Part shown: positions 22,912-32,109 of the stretch, piece after piece
Position numbering within the stretch: the first letter of the stretch is position 1
How the letters are laid out: every line of letters starts with the position of its first letter
Virus record (IMG/VR): IMGVR_UViG_3300028864_000041
Span: 1-43,203 of that record
DNA: 43,203 nt
Source of the DNA: a virus
Direction: 5' to 3' (one strand)
The notes under the pieces: model-generated
Database searches by the model: none
What the model saw: only the letters and a program-made list of their open reading frames with translations
What the model was told of the DNA's origin: nothing
Made by a program: the position numbers and the translations under genes

Positions 22912-23456
22912 TTAATTCTTTCTTTTTGACCTTTGAATAGCTTTATACTCATTATATTTTGTTATTGCGGTAATCTCCCACATTAAAAAAGCATCTTCTA
23001 ACGTGTAAATGGTTCTTAACTCGTTTAGCGTCGCTTGTTTGGCTTCGATAATGCTTCCAATAAACGGGTCAATATTGATTGTGCTACGGACGGGATTTTC
23101 TCCATTAATCGAGTTAAGGAACTGGAGACTATCCCGTTTTGAAAAAAACTGAAATTGTACTCAATGATCTCTTTCATTAATTTAATTGCTGTTTCAGCGT
23201 CGTTAGTGTGATTGTCGATAAGTGCTTTAGTACTTAAGACAATTTCACCTAGTTCTGTTTTGACTGCGATAAATTTAAAAATGTCATCTCGTACCGCTTT
23301 GAGAGTTTCAAAATCTCCGATCTTTGGCATTGCGCTCATTGGCAGTTTAACTAATATTTCCATACCGTCCGTTGCAGGAAAACGAGAGATTAAAAATAAT
23401 CTTTCTACCCCGTCAAGGTCGATTATTGTAATTTCTTTTGGTTTAAGGAGTGCCAT
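22912..23456 (-). CDS. Tail assembly chaperone, -1 frameshift fusion product (about 181 aa)
   Basis: From ATG 23456 translation follows the short chaperone for 105 residues to FSFF. At the T TTT TTT heptamer (23148-23142) it slips back by one base and continues SKRDSLQFLNSINGENPV and on to TAA at 22914-22912, with 76 extra residues. The extension contains LNELRTIYTLEDAFLMWEI, typical of the second tail chaperone half. That frame has a TGA just upstream of the slip site and no start codon, so it is reachable only by frameshifting or if the T-run is mis-sequenced. This is the G/GT arrangement known from phages such as lambda. Confidence 0.75.
23025..23456 (-). CDS. Tail assembly chaperone, short product (143 aa)
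   Basis: ATG 23456 overlaps the stop of the upstream gene (TAATG), and GAGGAACAAG lies in front. An in-frame start at 23492 would only extend into that gene. Segments such as LISRFPATDGMEILVKLP, MPKIGDF, STKALIDNH and LMKEIIEYNFSFFQNG match chaperones between tube and tape measure genes of contractile tails. The protein would coat the tape measure during tail assembly. Confidence 0.75.
   Translation of the reverse strand: MALLKPKEITIIDLDGVERLFLISRFPATDGMEILVKLPMSAMPKIGDFETLKAVRDDIFKFIAVKTELGEIVLSTKALIDNHTNDAETAIKLMKEIIEYNFSFFQNGIVSSSLTRLMEKIPSVAQSILTRLLEALSKPNKRR
23091..23148 (-). promoter_or_regulatory. Programmed -1 ribosomal frameshift signal
   Basis: Three parts lie in the canonical order on the leftward strand. 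T TTT TTT (23148-23142) is in zero frame after AG. A 5-nt spacer CAAAA follows. The stem-loop consists of CGGGAT (23136-23131) with ATCCCG (23096-23091) and CTCCA (23127-23123) with TGGAG (23104-23100), separated by a symmetric 3-nt internal loop and closed by an 18-nt loop. Confidence 0.85.
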
Positions 23457-23809
23457 TATTCTTGTTCCTCTTCTCTTGACCACCAAAGGCAACGCTCTCC
23501 TATCTTATTATTAACAAGAATTGAAACGATGTTATTTTCTGGTGATAAAGAACCATCGCCATTTAATGCTTGTAAGTCTTCATTAAAAAGAGATAGGCTT
23601 ACCATTACATTGCCATCATAAAGAATATAATCTTTAAAGAATAGATCGTAATTTTCTTCTTTAATCATAGGATAATTTTTAAAAAAAGGGTCTTCTCCTT
23701 CCGCGCTTTCAAACCAATTACCATAAAGAGAATCTTTAATTACCGTGCCTAATCCATAAAGAGAATTGTTATTAATTAACATTCCTGTTTTTAAGTCACT
23801 TTTTTGCAT
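23456..23809 (-). CDS. Hypothetical protein (117 aa) between tube and chaperone genes
   Basis: The start MQKSDLKTGMLINNNSLYGLG resembles small phage proteins with KSDLKTGM starts, often encoded as accessory ORFs. The product is acidic and aromatic-rich. Its stop overlaps the chaperone start, so it belongs to the late operon. The function is unknown. Confidence 0.6.
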   Translation of the reverse strand: MQKSDLKTGMLINNNSLYGLGTVIKDSLYGNWFESAEGEDPFFKNYPMIKEENYDLFFKDYILYDGNVMVSLSLFNEDLQALNGDGSLSPENNIVSILVNNKIGERCLWWSREEEQE

Positions 23810-23836
23810 ATCATTTTCCTTTTTTTATGCGTTTAA

Positions 23837-24277
23837 CTAAAATCTATTTTCAAAAACAAAACCGTATGTTTTAGTTTTTAAACGTCCGCTACTTCCAACT
23901 CCAGTACCTACTGGTGCGCTTACCATAATACCGTTAGAGTAAACTTCGATTGAACCGTCAGGAAAAATCTTAGTCAATGTGATTTCGTCTTGAACTGGAA
24001 ATTTTCCTTTTCCTACTCTGTTATTGTCGGCAATAATGCTAAGATTAACATCATCATCACTTCCAGTAATAACCGAAATGCTAAGCTTTAGAGGCTCAGC
24101 TTTTTGCCATGTGATAAGATCACCGTTCAATCCCATAGTCGCATCACCGATATTGACTGGTTCGCTTGTTACTGGGTCTGCATCGTCCGCAAATTGCGTG
24201 ATCACAAAACCACTAGGAAAAGTATAAGAAGCCGCCAAACTCATAATAAAACCGTATCCGCTTACATTGTTAGCCAT
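23837..24277 (-). CDS. Tail tube protein, DUF3277 family
   Basis: The 146-aa protein contains LKLSISVITGSDDDVNLSI, NNRVGKGKFPVQDEITLTKIFPDG and SGRLKTKTYGFVFEN, which are the DUF3277 signature. It forms the inner tube of the contractile tail. It follows the sheath gene, as expected. Confidence 0.85.
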   Translation of the reverse strand: MANNVSGYGFIMSLAASYTFPSGFVITQFADDADPVTSEPVNIGDATMGLNGDLITWQKAEPLKLSISVITGSDDDVNLSIIADNNRVGKGKFPVQDEITLTKIFPDGSIEVYSNGIMVSAPVGTGVGSSGRLKTKTYGFVFENRF

Positions 24278-24288
24278 TTTTTAGCTCC

Positions 24289-25440
24289 TTAAATTAATAC
24301 GTGTGAACCGCTGATTGAGCGTACACAGTCGTCTTTTGAATAAATAATCGTATAAACCGCTTTATATTCAGTCGCACCGCTTGCGCCAGTATAACTCTGA
24401 ATTGAAACGGTGACCCAATAACCAATAGATTGAACTTTCTGCCAAGCGTTGTTATCTCCGCTTTGGTTGGTAACGTAAAGAATTTGTGTATCCGTTAAAG
24501 TTTTACCGACTGAAATAGTGCCGTTATTGACAGCAAGATTAATAGCACCTTGCAACACAGTCATAATTTGTGCTTTTCCTCTTGTATTTGCTGATACTTT
24601 AGGAAGTGCAAGCAATAATTGCATAAGCTTAGAGGTAAGCGCATCTTTAAACCACATCTCATTCGCGTACACGTTCATTGCGATCGGTGCAGTAGAGCCA
24701 CCCATTAGGTCTCCACGTTGGAAAAACGCTAAGTATTGCCCAGCAGTTTGAGTTTGTCCTAGGTAATTAATTCTTTCTGTATCGTATGTATTTGACAATG
24801 TCGTAGTCGTGACCGTAGGGGTTAGGCTATCAAATTGTTGAAACATATAATTTTGAGTACCATTGACTGCATTGTAATCGGTAGCCGCTAAAACAACAGA
24901 AGGCATAAGTTCTGGGTATTGGTGCGTTGCGCCAGCAGTCAAGATAAGCGCAGTTCCAGCAAAACCGATTAGTGCTGTGCTCCATGCCGAAGCGTTTGCC
25001 GCTGTTACAGATTGACAGAACATAAACATTACATTTTGAGCCGCGTTCCATGTTGCGATCTCTTCGACTTGTGTTAATGTCAATGCTAGACTATCAATAA
25101 ACGCAAAAGAACCAAAGTTGTTGCTAAGTTGAGCTGATTTGGTTAAACAGTCTGTTAACGTTTCGCTACCTGCATGATCCCACGCAAAGAAACTAATTTT
25201 TTGAGGTGTTTGAATTGATTTGCTAACAAACCCAAAATATTGTAAAGCTCTATAGTATTCTTCTGAAGTAGTAGTGAAATATGTTCCAACGTCTTCGAGT
25301 GTTGTGAATTCTACTAAAGTATCTACGGGTAAAGTTGCGTTTGTTGTAAACATTCTCAAACCTAGAGAACGCTGTGCAACAGAAGCACCACCACCGACAC
25401 CGCTAGTAATGTCAACGTATTTTTTGATATTAATTGCCAT
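24289..25440 (-). CDS. Tail sheath protein, DUF3383 family
   Basis: The 383-aa protein has an N-terminal KKYVDITSGVGGGASVAQRSLG region, EFTTLEDVGTYF with TTSEEYYRALQYFGF, and a C-terminal QSYTGASGATEYKAVYTIIY with KDDCVRSISGSHVLI. This is the DUF3383 sheath pattern and the key evidence for a contractile (myovirus) tail. A region of about 57 bp without genes separates it from the terminator gene upstream. Confidence 0.88.
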   Translation of the reverse strand: MAINIKKYVDITSGVGGGASVAQRSLGLRMFTTNATLPVDTLVEFTTLEDVGTYFTTTSEEYYRALQYFGFVSKSIQTPQKISFFAWDHAGSETLTDCLTKSAQLSNNFGSFAFIDSLALTLTQVEEIATWNAAQNVMFMFCQSVTAANASAWSTALIGFAGTALILTAGATHQYPELMPSVVLAATDYNAVNGTQNYMFQQFDSLTPTVTTTTLSNTYDTERINYLGQTQTAGQYLAFFQRGDLMGGSTAPIAMNVYANEMWFKDALTSKLMQLLLALPKVSANTRGKAQIMTVLQGAINLAVNNGTISVGKTLTDTQILYVTNQSGDNNAWQKVQSIGYWVTVSIQSYTGASGATEYKAVYTIIYSKDDCVRSISGSHVLI

Positions 25441-25497
25441 TTATCTGCTCCTATTTATATTATTAAGATTGTAAGATTAATTTACGAAAAGCGCAAA

Positions 25498-26034
25498 TTA
25501 AACACGCTTTAAACCCACTTCAAAATCACTAAAGATTTTACCCTTAATGGTAATTACTCGATCATAAACTAGCGTAAAGTCAAAAGATGGACTAGCCTCG
25601 TATTGCCCTTTATCATCTTCAAAATAAGGATTACGAACATTTGTTACTCTTAGCATGCCTATGCCGTGATTTGTAAGTATTTCGATACTATAAGTTGAAC
25701 ATAAAATTTGTTGTACAATATTTGCCAAGTCACTTGCGGTAATGCTTTCGGCTGAGGCGTTTTGCTTTACCAATGCACCAATTTGCCATGTACTCTCCAC
25801 ACGTTGATAATCTATGTCATCAGTTGTACCAGTTAATGCGTTATAAACGCTTGTACGCTTTGGAGTTCCTATAATTTTATCAGGTAATATTTTGCCAAAG
25901 AATACAGTTTTACCATTAGGCACACCTTGCTTGCTAGGTTGGTATGAACTAATTACCTCAGCGGTTATAAGCTGGTCTGCTAAACCATTGTCAATAATGG
26001 GCATAAATATTTTAATTAAGTCATTATCAGTCAA
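25498..26034 (-). CDS. Neck/tail terminator protein
   Basis: The 178-aa protein has GKTVFFGKILPDKIIGTPKR and YQRVESTWQIGALVKQN, as well as SPSFDFTLVYDRVI. It matches gp12-like neck terminators located directly before the sheath gene. It would cap the tail tube and join it to the head. It overlaps the collar gene by 8 nt. Confidence 0.72.
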   Translation of the reverse strand: MTDNDLIKIFMPIIDNGLADQLITAEVISSYQPSKQGVPNGKTVFFGKILPDKIIGTPKRTSVYNALTGTTDDIDYQRVESTWQIGALVKQNASAESITASDLANIVQQILCSTYSIEILTNHGIGMLRVTNVRNPYFEDDKGQYEASPSFDFTLVYDRVITIKGKIFSDFEVGLKRV

Positions 26035-26380
26035 TTTGAATTCCTATCATGGTAATAAATCCTCGTTGATAATACCAATCTTGTTGTTTTGACAACCCTT
26101 GATATGTATGCCCATTATAGATAATTTCATCGCCCGATGTGTCACGTCCTATGTCGTCGATGTCTACTTCTGAAATATGAAACATCGCGTAGGTTTTTTG
26201 AAAATCTAAACCAAGTTGCTCATAAATAGTTTTATTAATTGGTTGGATATTTCCGCTTATAGTTGATGATGTAAAAGTAGGGATATATTGCCCTATACTG
26301 TTTTTTGTCCTACTTGTAAATTTATTATAAGTAAAATTTTGTTTCTTAATTACTTTTTGCGCCATCTTCAATACATTCAT
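26027..26380 (-). CDS. Collar/head-tail joining protein
   Basis: The 117-aa protein has NSIGQYIPTFTSSTISGNIQPINKTIYEQLGLDFQK and DEIIYNGHTYQGLSKQQDWYYQRGF in pieces. This fits collar proteins of E217/Pam3-like phages, which occupy the same place between the gp10-like and terminator genes. The family call is from pattern and position. Confidence 0.62.
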   Translation of the reverse strand: MNVLKMAQKVIKKQNFTYNKFTSRTKNSIGQYIPTFTSSTISGNIQPINKTIYEQLGLDFQKTYAMFHISEVDIDDIGRDTSGDEIIYNGHTYQGLSKQQDWYYQRGFITMIGIQID

Positions 26381-26856
26381 TTTGTGACCTCACTCGTAAG
26401 TGTATTAAACATAACGGCAGAATCAATTAATGGTTTATCTATTGTGGTTGATACGCCTTTTCCGTTTGCCATCTTTCTACGTCTTGCTTGAATAGTTGAA
26501 GCCTTAAGAGGTGGGCTGGTTACTTCACTAATAGTTTTACGAATATCACCCGCAACCACATCACCGAATAATTCCATCGCGCTATTCGGTGTCATTGCGC
26601 CTTTAATAACTTGCTTGGATACCACGTTCATTTTGTCGCTCCATTGCGCACTATATTCTGAAATAGTTGGACGCATAAATGGACGTGCAGGAATATTTTT
26701 AGCAGGATTTCCAAACTCATTTTGAGCGGCTATGCCTGCAACATGCCCACCTTTTTCATATTGTGCGCTTTCGTTCCAACCTACTTTTAACTGTTTTCCG
26801 TTCATTGCTTCAATAGCATTCTTTAAAGCTAAGTTTGGAATGTGTTTAATTGTCAA
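26377..26856 (-). CDS. HK97 gp10-like / virion morphogenesis neck protein
   Basis: The 159-aa protein contains [27 protein letters not shown] and PARPFMRPT. This pattern is typical of gp10-like/Mu gpG-like neck proteins. It overlaps both neighbours by 4 nt in the order adaptor, gp10-like, collar. Confidence 0.7.
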   Translation of the reverse strand: MTIKHIPNLALKNAIEAMNGKQLKVGWNESAQYEKGGHVAGIAAQNEFGNPAKNIPARPFMRPTISEYSAQWSDKMNVVSKQVIKGAMTPNSAMELFGDVVAGDIRKTISEVTSPPLKASTIQARRRKMANGKGVSTTIDKPLIDSAVMFNTLTSEVTK

Positions 26857-27287
26857 AATATGCCACCAAATTTACGAAATGCTGAATTTTCAGGTAATCC
26901 GCCAACGGAAATACCTCCAACAGCTTTTAAGCTTAATAGCACGTTTAGTTGTTGCCCGTAAATGGTAAGATTTAACCACCATTGAAATTGGCTTTTTAAC
27001 GGAGGCGGTACGAGAGTAACACTCTCGCCACCAATCGTTGCTCCACTAATCATGTTCGGTACTTCATTGCTTGCTATATTCTCACCTAGTTTAATTAAGT
27101 GAGCCATAAACAAATAAATCGCTCTTTGTCGTGAAGCTCCACTAAGCAAACCATAATCGCCATTACTTACGTATAGAATTGAAGTATCCCAGTACATTGT
27201 AATCGTGCTATCGGGATACGTTGTGGTGCTTGCAAACTCTGCAAATTGCGCTCTAAAGTCCGTTATGCTTAGTGATAATTGAGCCAT
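26853..27287 (-). CDS. Head-tail adaptor, DUF4054 family
   Basis: The 144-aa protein reads [24 protein letters not shown] near its start and [15 protein letters not shown] in the middle, as DUF4054 adaptors do. A glycine-rich C-terminus ([19 protein letters not shown]) is also typical. It docks on the portal after packaging. Confidence 0.75.
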   Translation of the reverse strand: MAQLSLSITDFRAQFAEFASTTTYPDSTITMYWDTSILYVSNGDYGLLSGASRQRAIYLFMAHLIKLGENIASNEVPNMISGATIGGESVTLVPPPLKSQFQWWLNLTIYGQQLNVLLSLKAVGGISVGGLPENSAFRKFGGIF

Positions 27288-27288
27288 T

Positions 27289-27648
27289 TTAAATTTCTTG
27301 TTTTAGGGTTGTATCTGTTTCAGGGGTTAAAGGTGCGCTTTTGTCTTTGTCTTGCATATCTAAGACAGCAACCTCGACATCTTTTTTTACTTTATCAATT
27401 GTGATAAAACCGTTTTTGATGTGCAATTGAAAATCAAAATTTTTCTGTAAAAATTCTAAATCTTCGGCTGATACTAAAGTTCTGCTACCGTATGGCGTAT
27501 AAAGTTGTTTGTTTGCAACGTTTGCACCACCATCAACATGAATAGTTTTGACTAGCACTGGTGTACTGTTTGGAACTGTCTCATAGATCGCGTAGTCTTG
27601 CGCTGATGTCAATGTAGAATAAACATAAATTTCATCTGATTTTGCCAT
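27289..27648 (-). CDS. Conserved small structural-region protein (119 aa)
   Basis: N-terminal [18 protein letters not shown], the central [20 protein letters not shown], and the end with [22 protein letters not shown] recall a protein found between capsid and adaptor genes of related phages. The function is unknown; a minor head protein is possible. Confidence 0.6.
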   Translation of the reverse strand: MAKSDEIYVYSTLTSAQDYAIYETVPNSTPVLVKTIHVDGGANVANKQLYTPYGSRTLVSAEDLEFLQKNFDFQLHIKNGFITIDKVKKDVEVAVLDMQDKDKSAPLTPETDTTLKQEI

Positions 27649-27684
27649 TTTATTTTTCCTTTTTTAAAATATGGGTGGGGATTA

Positions 27685-28779
27685 TTAAATCCCCGAATAT
27701 CTTACCACAGCGTAAGCACGTTTACAAATTACACCCGCTGTTGCGTTGCTATAATCTTCTTTATATCCTTTTGCTAGTCGCTCAACACCAATAGTACGTA
27801 AACGAGTTTGAACCATTTGTTCAAATACACGCCCACCGTCTGTACCGCTTTCGTTTACTTTGTCAGCAAAGAGATAAAATACATTTGCGCCACCGTTGGC
27901 CGCGTCGAATTGTGGAACAGCTACTACTCTAACTTTGCCGTCAAAAGTATCTCTAATCCATTGTTTAACGGAAATACCGAAATCGGTAGTTGTAGAAAGT
28001 CTTGAATAAGCCGCTAGTGAAACCGCTAAAGTAGTTTCATCTTTATAGGCATCAACACGTCCGCCAGATTGAGTAAGAAGTTTAGATACAGCGGTCAAAA
28101 TATCGCCAGTGATCTCTTTAAACGTTTTGTTTACCCAAAGCGTAGACGTAGCCGCGGCATTTGTCGCAACAGTAACATAAGCACCGATGTATGGGTCGTT
28201 AAGAATACCATAAGTATTTGTGTTACCTGAGTTGTAACCAACGAAACCAATTTGATTACGTCTAATGTCAAGGATACTAGATACTGCATCACGTTTAGCT
28301 TGTGCCGCACTTACTCTAACTTTAGCCGCTCTCTCTTCTTCACGTACACCAACCATAAAGCCAAGCTCACCGACGTTGATTGATCTACGAGCAAACTCTA
28401 AGTTCCATGAAGCCAAAGGGATATTTGTGTTATCGCCATAGTCTACAGCTGAACCAGTAGGCTCTAATGTAGTCATAATGACTTCGCTATCAGCCCAATC
28501 ACCGATAATTGTCATACCTACTAGATCGTCGATAACTCTTACGGTTGTAACAGTCTCAACGAATCCGGGCATCCATGCTTGCCCAAATTGAGCTGGCATA
28601 GTAATTGAACCAGCGGTAATCGTTGGTGTTAAACTATCCATTCCGTAAAGTTGTTCGATCTTTCCCGCATCTACGCTGATACCCAACTTATAAAGTGAGT
28701 CCATAGAGTTCATGTCTTTCATTAAGAAAGGTTTAATATTTCTTGCCGCAATACGGCTAAGTACTTTTGATTCTTGCAT
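27685..28779 (-). CDS. Major capsid protein, DUF2184 family
   Basis: The 364-aa protein carries the family patterns MPAQFGQAWMPGFVETVTT, DDLVGMTIIGDWADSEVIM, RRSINVGELGFMVGVREEERAA and IRRNQIGFVGYNSG. DUF2184 proteins have the HK97 fold and build the capsid shell. The preceding cement and protease/scaffold genes complete the head module. Confidence 0.88.
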   Translation of the reverse strand: MQESKVLSRIAARNIKPFLMKDMNSMDSLYKLGISVDAGKIEQLYGMDSLTPTITAGSITMPAQFGQAWMPGFVETVTTVRVIDDLVGMTIIGDWADSEVIMTTLEPTGSAVDYGDNTNIPLASWNLEFARRSINVGELGFMVGVREEERAAKVRVSAAQAKRDAVSSILDIRRNQIGFVGYNSGNTNTYGILNDPYIGAYVTVATNAAATSTLWVNKTFKEITGDILTAVSKLLTQSGGRVDAYKDETTLAVSLAAYSRLSTTTDFGISVKQWIRDTFDGKVRVVAVPQFDAANGGANVFYLFADKVNESGTDGGRVFEQMVQTRLRTIGVERLAKGYKEDYSNATAGVICKRAYAVVRYSGI

Positions 28780-28793
28780 TCTCTATTGTCTCC

Positions 28794-29489
28794 TTAGTTT
28801 GTTAATCTGATAACGCAGATACCAGCGCCAGACAAATTAAAATCAATTACGGTAGCGTTTGGAACAAGTGCATAGCCAGAAGCTGGTGCGTTTTTAGCTG
28901 TGATCGTTGCGCTTGCCGCTGTTTGAGAAACAGATACGGTATAAGTACCAGTTCCCCCAGTTCCAGTGCCTAATGCTGTTATGACAGTACCGGGGACAAC
29001 GTTTACACCGCTAATAACTTGACCGACTGAAAGAGTCCCAGCGCCAACGGCTGTTACAGTCAATGTAGTAGTTGCAATACTGCCAGTTACTGAAGTAAGC
29101 TGAGGGATAGCACTTAGTGCGCCAGTAGTTGTATCGTATTGAACTTGATCGCCTTGTGTTGCGGCAGTTGCAAGATTAACGATCATTTCACCGAAATATA
29201 CAAGTTGACCGATTGAGTTCTCAGGCATATTTAATGTAGGGGCAAGAGTTCCGCCAGCACTTGTGCCATAAAGGACGTATTCTTTAGGAAAGCCTAAAAT
29301 ACCAGCAAAAAAACCAGTGCCACCGACTGTTGCAACTCCTTCAGATGAATACGTAAACGCATTACCAATAGTATTAGGATTTGTGCCGCCTGATGTGAGC
29401 GTCCAGTTTCTAACTCTAATTGCGCTATCGTTGTATCTTTCGCCAACGACACCAAAGCCACGATATAAGCCGACTGTAGATTGTGACAT
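28794..29489 (-). CDS. Capsid cement/decoration protein with inserted beta module
   Basis: The 231-aa protein has a start and end ([21 protein letters not shown] and [16 protein letters not shown]) typical of gp24-like cement proteins next to DUF2184 capsids. Residues about 134-198 form an extra beta domain rich in T, V and G ([21 protein letters not shown]). This resembles residues 124-178 of the protein at 30664. The insert is probably surface exposed on the head. Confidence 0.68.
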   Translation of the reverse strand: MSQSTVGLYRGFGVVGERYNDSAIRVRNWTLTSGGTNPNTIGNAFTYSSEGVATVGGTGFFAGILGFPKEYVLYGTSAGGTLAPTLNMPENSIGQLVYFGEMIVNLATAATQGDQVQYDTTTGALSAIPQLTSVTGSIATTTLTVTAVGAGTLSVGQVISGVNVVPGTVITALGTGTGGTGTYTVSVSQTAASATITAKNAPASGYALVPNATVIDFNLSGAGICVIRLTN

Positions 29490-30664
29490 TATTTGCCTCC
29501 GTTTAAATATGCTGAAATTTCATCTGTTACTAATGGAGTTTTACTATCCATAGAAACAGATGATTTTTTGACTGAACTAGCCGCCAAGTAACCGTTAAGT
29601 GTTGCGATCTCTTGACCTTTTGGAGCCTGCAAGCCTAGTTTTTTAACACCATATTGTGCTACTTCATCAAGCCCCATGCTTGAACTATCAAAAGTTCCAA
29701 TGACTGGAGATAGACGTTTTGCAAGGTTGTCGCGATCTGAAATTTCTTTAATGACTTGTTTACGGATTAAAGCCGCATCCATGCCATCTTTTTTTTCTTC
29801 TTTCTTTTCGTCATCTTTTTTCTCAACGACTTCTTCGTCTTCTGCTTTCTCTTCGCTTTTATCTTCGTCTAAACTTTTACCATGTTCTGCTTCTTCAAGC
29901 GGTTTAAGTTTATTCATAAAGTCCATAAGCACTTTAATATTTCCTGCCAATTCTTCCAATGTTGGAGTTTTAGCGACTTCTTCTTGTTCTTCGTTTTCTT
30001 CCATAAAAAGCTCCTTTGCATCAAATGTGATTTTGTGGTCTAAGACTTTAACGTCTTTTCCCATTCTTCCCTCTTGCACTAAAGCAAGATGATTTCCTCT
30101 TAAATTTCTCTGGATTACATCATAATGCTCACCATTAAAATCACCGCTTGTAAAATCGTAGTCACACGAATAACCACAGCTTAACTCTTGCTTCCCTGCT
30201 TCAATGAGATTTTTTAAAGCGTTTGAGAATATTCTAAGATTACTATAAAGAACGCCATCTTGCAAATATACGTCCTCGCCAGTAGTACCATGCACTCCTT
30301 TCTCTTCTGCTGGTTTGCCATTGTCTCCGAGCATTGTATGTTCATCAACAAAAGGAATTAATTTGAAAGAGTTGATTGTCTCTTCACTTCCAAGTTCCTC
30401 GGCTGGGCGATAGACCTTATAAATCTTATCTGGGGTTTCTTTGTCGCCTACTTGCATACCTGAATAATCAAATATCCCTACTTTTGAAATAGGGTTAGCT
30501 TTAATCTCTACAAAGCCGTTTTGATCGACAATGCGATTGCTTTCTGTATCTTTAGCAACACTGTACGCAATAGCCGCGGCTTGTTTAGGGTCTTTGCCTG
30601 CATTAATTTCAGTTTCAATATTGTGTGAGATAGTTTTTTGAGATGAGCCTTTTTCTAATGGCAT
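29489..30664 (-). CDS. Head maturation protease/scaffold, DUF2213 family
   Basis: The 391-aa protein starts with a small helical module ([31 protein letters not shown] in pieces). The protease-like DUF2213 part follows, with [38 protein letters not shown] and [14 protein letters not shown] strongly acidic/lysine-rich scaffold region (about 220-300) comes next. H and S of FVDEHTML and ELSCGYS are candidate catalytic residues. It would guide and process the prohead. Confidence 0.78.
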   Translation of the reverse strand: MPLEKGSSQKTISHNIETEINAGKDPKQAAAIAYSVAKDTESNRIVDQNGFVEIKANPISKVGIFDYSGMQVGDKETPDKIYKVYRPAEELGSEETINSFKLIPFVDEHTMLGDNGKPAEEKGVHGTTGEDVYLQDGVLYSNLRIFSNALKNLIEAGKQELSCGYSCDYDFTSGDFNGEHYDVIQRNLRGNHLALVQEGRMGKDVKVLDHKITFDAKELFMEENEEQEEVAKTPTLEELAGNIKVLMDFMNKLKPLEEAEHGKSLDEDKSEEKAEDEEVVEKKDDEKKEEKKDGMDAALIRKQVIKEISDRDNLAKRLSPVIGTFDSSSMGLDEVAQYGVKKLGLQAPKGQEIATLNGYLAASSVKKSSVSMDSKTPLVTDEISAYLNGGK

Positions 30665-31512
30665 TATAATTCACTCCATTCTATAGCCAAGCTATAAGCT
30701 GTTTTTGTAGTGCCGTAGTTAGTTAGGATAGCCATGAAGTCGTCTTGTGGGCGCAGAATATTAATCGGTGAATCAGGAAGTGAGCTAGGTTGCTTCATCT
30801 CATATTCAATCGTATTAAATACTTGATCGACAGCATTGTCAGCATAGGCAACAGCCGCTCCTAAAACAGTTGGATTTTGAAACCAAGTTTTTAAGCTTGC
30901 AAAATTAGTTAATGCGAAGTTAGTATTAAGATTCCTAGCTGGAAGAGTAGCCAATGAAACGATAAGATTTTGTAATCCGCTTGCAGTTGCAACTAAGCTC
31001 ATAGTAATTTGTGAATTAGTGGCTGCCCCCACTAAAGCTTTATATGGAATTCCATTACCAGTTATAGACATTCCTACTTTTATTTTTGCAGTATCAAACG
31101 TACCCGTAATATACGGACTTCCGATTGCGATTGTTCCGCTTACTTGCATATCGCAATAATCAGCTGGATTATACACTGTTCCGCCCAAAGTAAAGCTACC
31201 ATTTTTTACAATTCTGATTAAAGTTTGCCCGCTATCAGAATTAAACGAAATAGGGCGTAACCATATACTTTTAGTTGCGCTTGTATTTTTTACGTAGTAA
31301 ATATAGCTTACTCCAGCAGTAATGCCAGTTGTGTCGGCAAAACTTGCCTTATACGCGTTCCCTTGAACGATTGCGGCTCGGTATGAATCTACAGACACAT
31401 GAGCAGATACGCCCGCCTTAATTGGAAGAATAGCATCGGCTTCGTTAACAAACGTTCCATCTTCTTTTACTTCTCTACCACTACGTAAATCCATGTTATT
31501 AATATCGGGCAT
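30664..31512 (-). CDS. Head-associated structural protein (282 aa), unknown
   Basis: It is the first gene of the late block left of the opposite-strand cassette. GAGGTGTTTA precedes the ATG. The N-terminal half is beta-rich (AHVSVDSYRAAIVQ). Residues 124-178 carry a beta module (SGTIAIGSPYITGTF, KVGMSITGNGIP) like that in the cement protein. The C-terminus reads FNTIEYEMKQPSSLPDSPINILRPQDD. It is likely a decoration or fibre-like head protein; no family is recognised. Confidence 0.55.
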   Translation of the reverse strand: MPDINNMDLRSGREVKEDGTFVNEADAILPIKAGVSAHVSVDSYRAAIVQGNAYKASFADTTGITAGVSYIYYVKNTSATKSIWLRPISFNSDSGQTLIRIVKNGSFTLGGTVYNPADYCDMQVSGTIAIGSPYITGTFDTAKIKVGMSITGNGIPYKALVGAATNSQITMSLVATASGLQNLIVSLATLPARNLNTNFALTNFASLKTWFQNPTVLGAAVAYADNAVDQVFNTIEYEMKQPSSLPDSPINILRPQDDFMAILTNYGTTKTAYSLAIEWSEL

Positions 31513-31540
31513 TAAACACCTCGTTTATAAAAATTACGTA

Positions 31541-31569
31541 ATTATCACTTATTTTATTTATTTACGCAA
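31541..31569 (-). promoter_or_regulatory. Probable leftward promoter of the capsid-tail block
   Basis: On the leftward strand TTGCGT (31569-31564), 17 bp and GATAAT (31546-31541) lie about 29 bp upstream of the start at 31512. The -35 is weak. A promoter is needed here because the opposite-strand cassette separates this block from the terminase and portal genes. Confidence 0.4.
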
Positions 31570-31586
31570 ATTTGTGTTAAAAGGTA

Positions 31587-31615
31587 TTGACATTACTATT
31601 ATTTTGTTATATAAT
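31587..31615 (+). promoter_or_regulatory. Consensus sigma-70 promoter of the inserted cassette
   Basis: TTGACA (31587-31592), exactly 17 bp, and TATAAT (31610-31615) form a perfect consensus. TTGTTATATAATTAC is shared with the promoter at 6626. Transcription would begin near 31622 and enter the gene at 31679. Confidence 0.85.
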
Positions 31616-31678
31616 TACGGTATTAAAGCGTGTTATTAATTTGCGCGTGCCATCAAGTTTAAAAAATAGGAGGTTGTG

Positions 31679-32044
31679 ATGATAAGTAAAGAGCTATTGA
31701 GCAAAGTGTTGGGTTTTGAATGTAGCAGTTATAAAGAATTAGGAGGGGATGATAATATTATTTATCCTTTGGTGCATTATGGGTGGGTTAAAGGTATTGA
31801 GCAGATTAGTAATGCAAAGCAATATCCAAAAGGTATTAATATCTACGAACTAGCTCATAAGTGTAAAGAGTGGGCACTTGGTAAAGATTTTGTTTTATAC
31901 AGCGGTAGCACACATAGAACAAAAAAGTACAGATGTGACATATATACCAAAGATGGTGATGTTGATGAAGATTTTGTAAGTGACACAGAACCCAAAGCGA
32001 TATTTAAAGCTTGCGAATGGATAAGAACACAAATAGCTTCTTAA
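31679..32044 (+). CDS. Hypothetical protein, paralogue of the gene at 40735
   Basis: ATG 31679 follows AGGAGG by 5 nt; GTG 31676 just upstream is also in frame, but the paralogue begins MISK as well. It shares MISK.LL..VLG, INIYEL.HK, WAL.K and KACEWI with the 121-aa protein at 40735, so this family occurs twice in the genome. The function is unknown. It is the first gene of the opposite-strand cassette and directly follows the consensus promoter. Confidence 0.7.
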   Translation: MISKELLSKVLGFECSSYKELGGDDNIIYPLVHYGWVKGIEQISNAKQYPKGINIYELAHKCKEWALGKDFVLYSGSTHRTKKYRCDIYTKDGDVDEDFVSDTEPKAIFKACEWIRTQIAS

Positions 32045-32109
32045 TGGGGCTAAGTTTTTCTAAACCATTTTAAGAGTGGTTTTGAAAGATTAAAAAGGAG
32101 ACCGACCAA

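Noticed and set aside
24830-25051. Leftward 73-codon ORF overlapping the sheath gene
   Set aside because: Cysteine/tryptophan-rich frame without family features, fully inside the sheath gene on the same strand.
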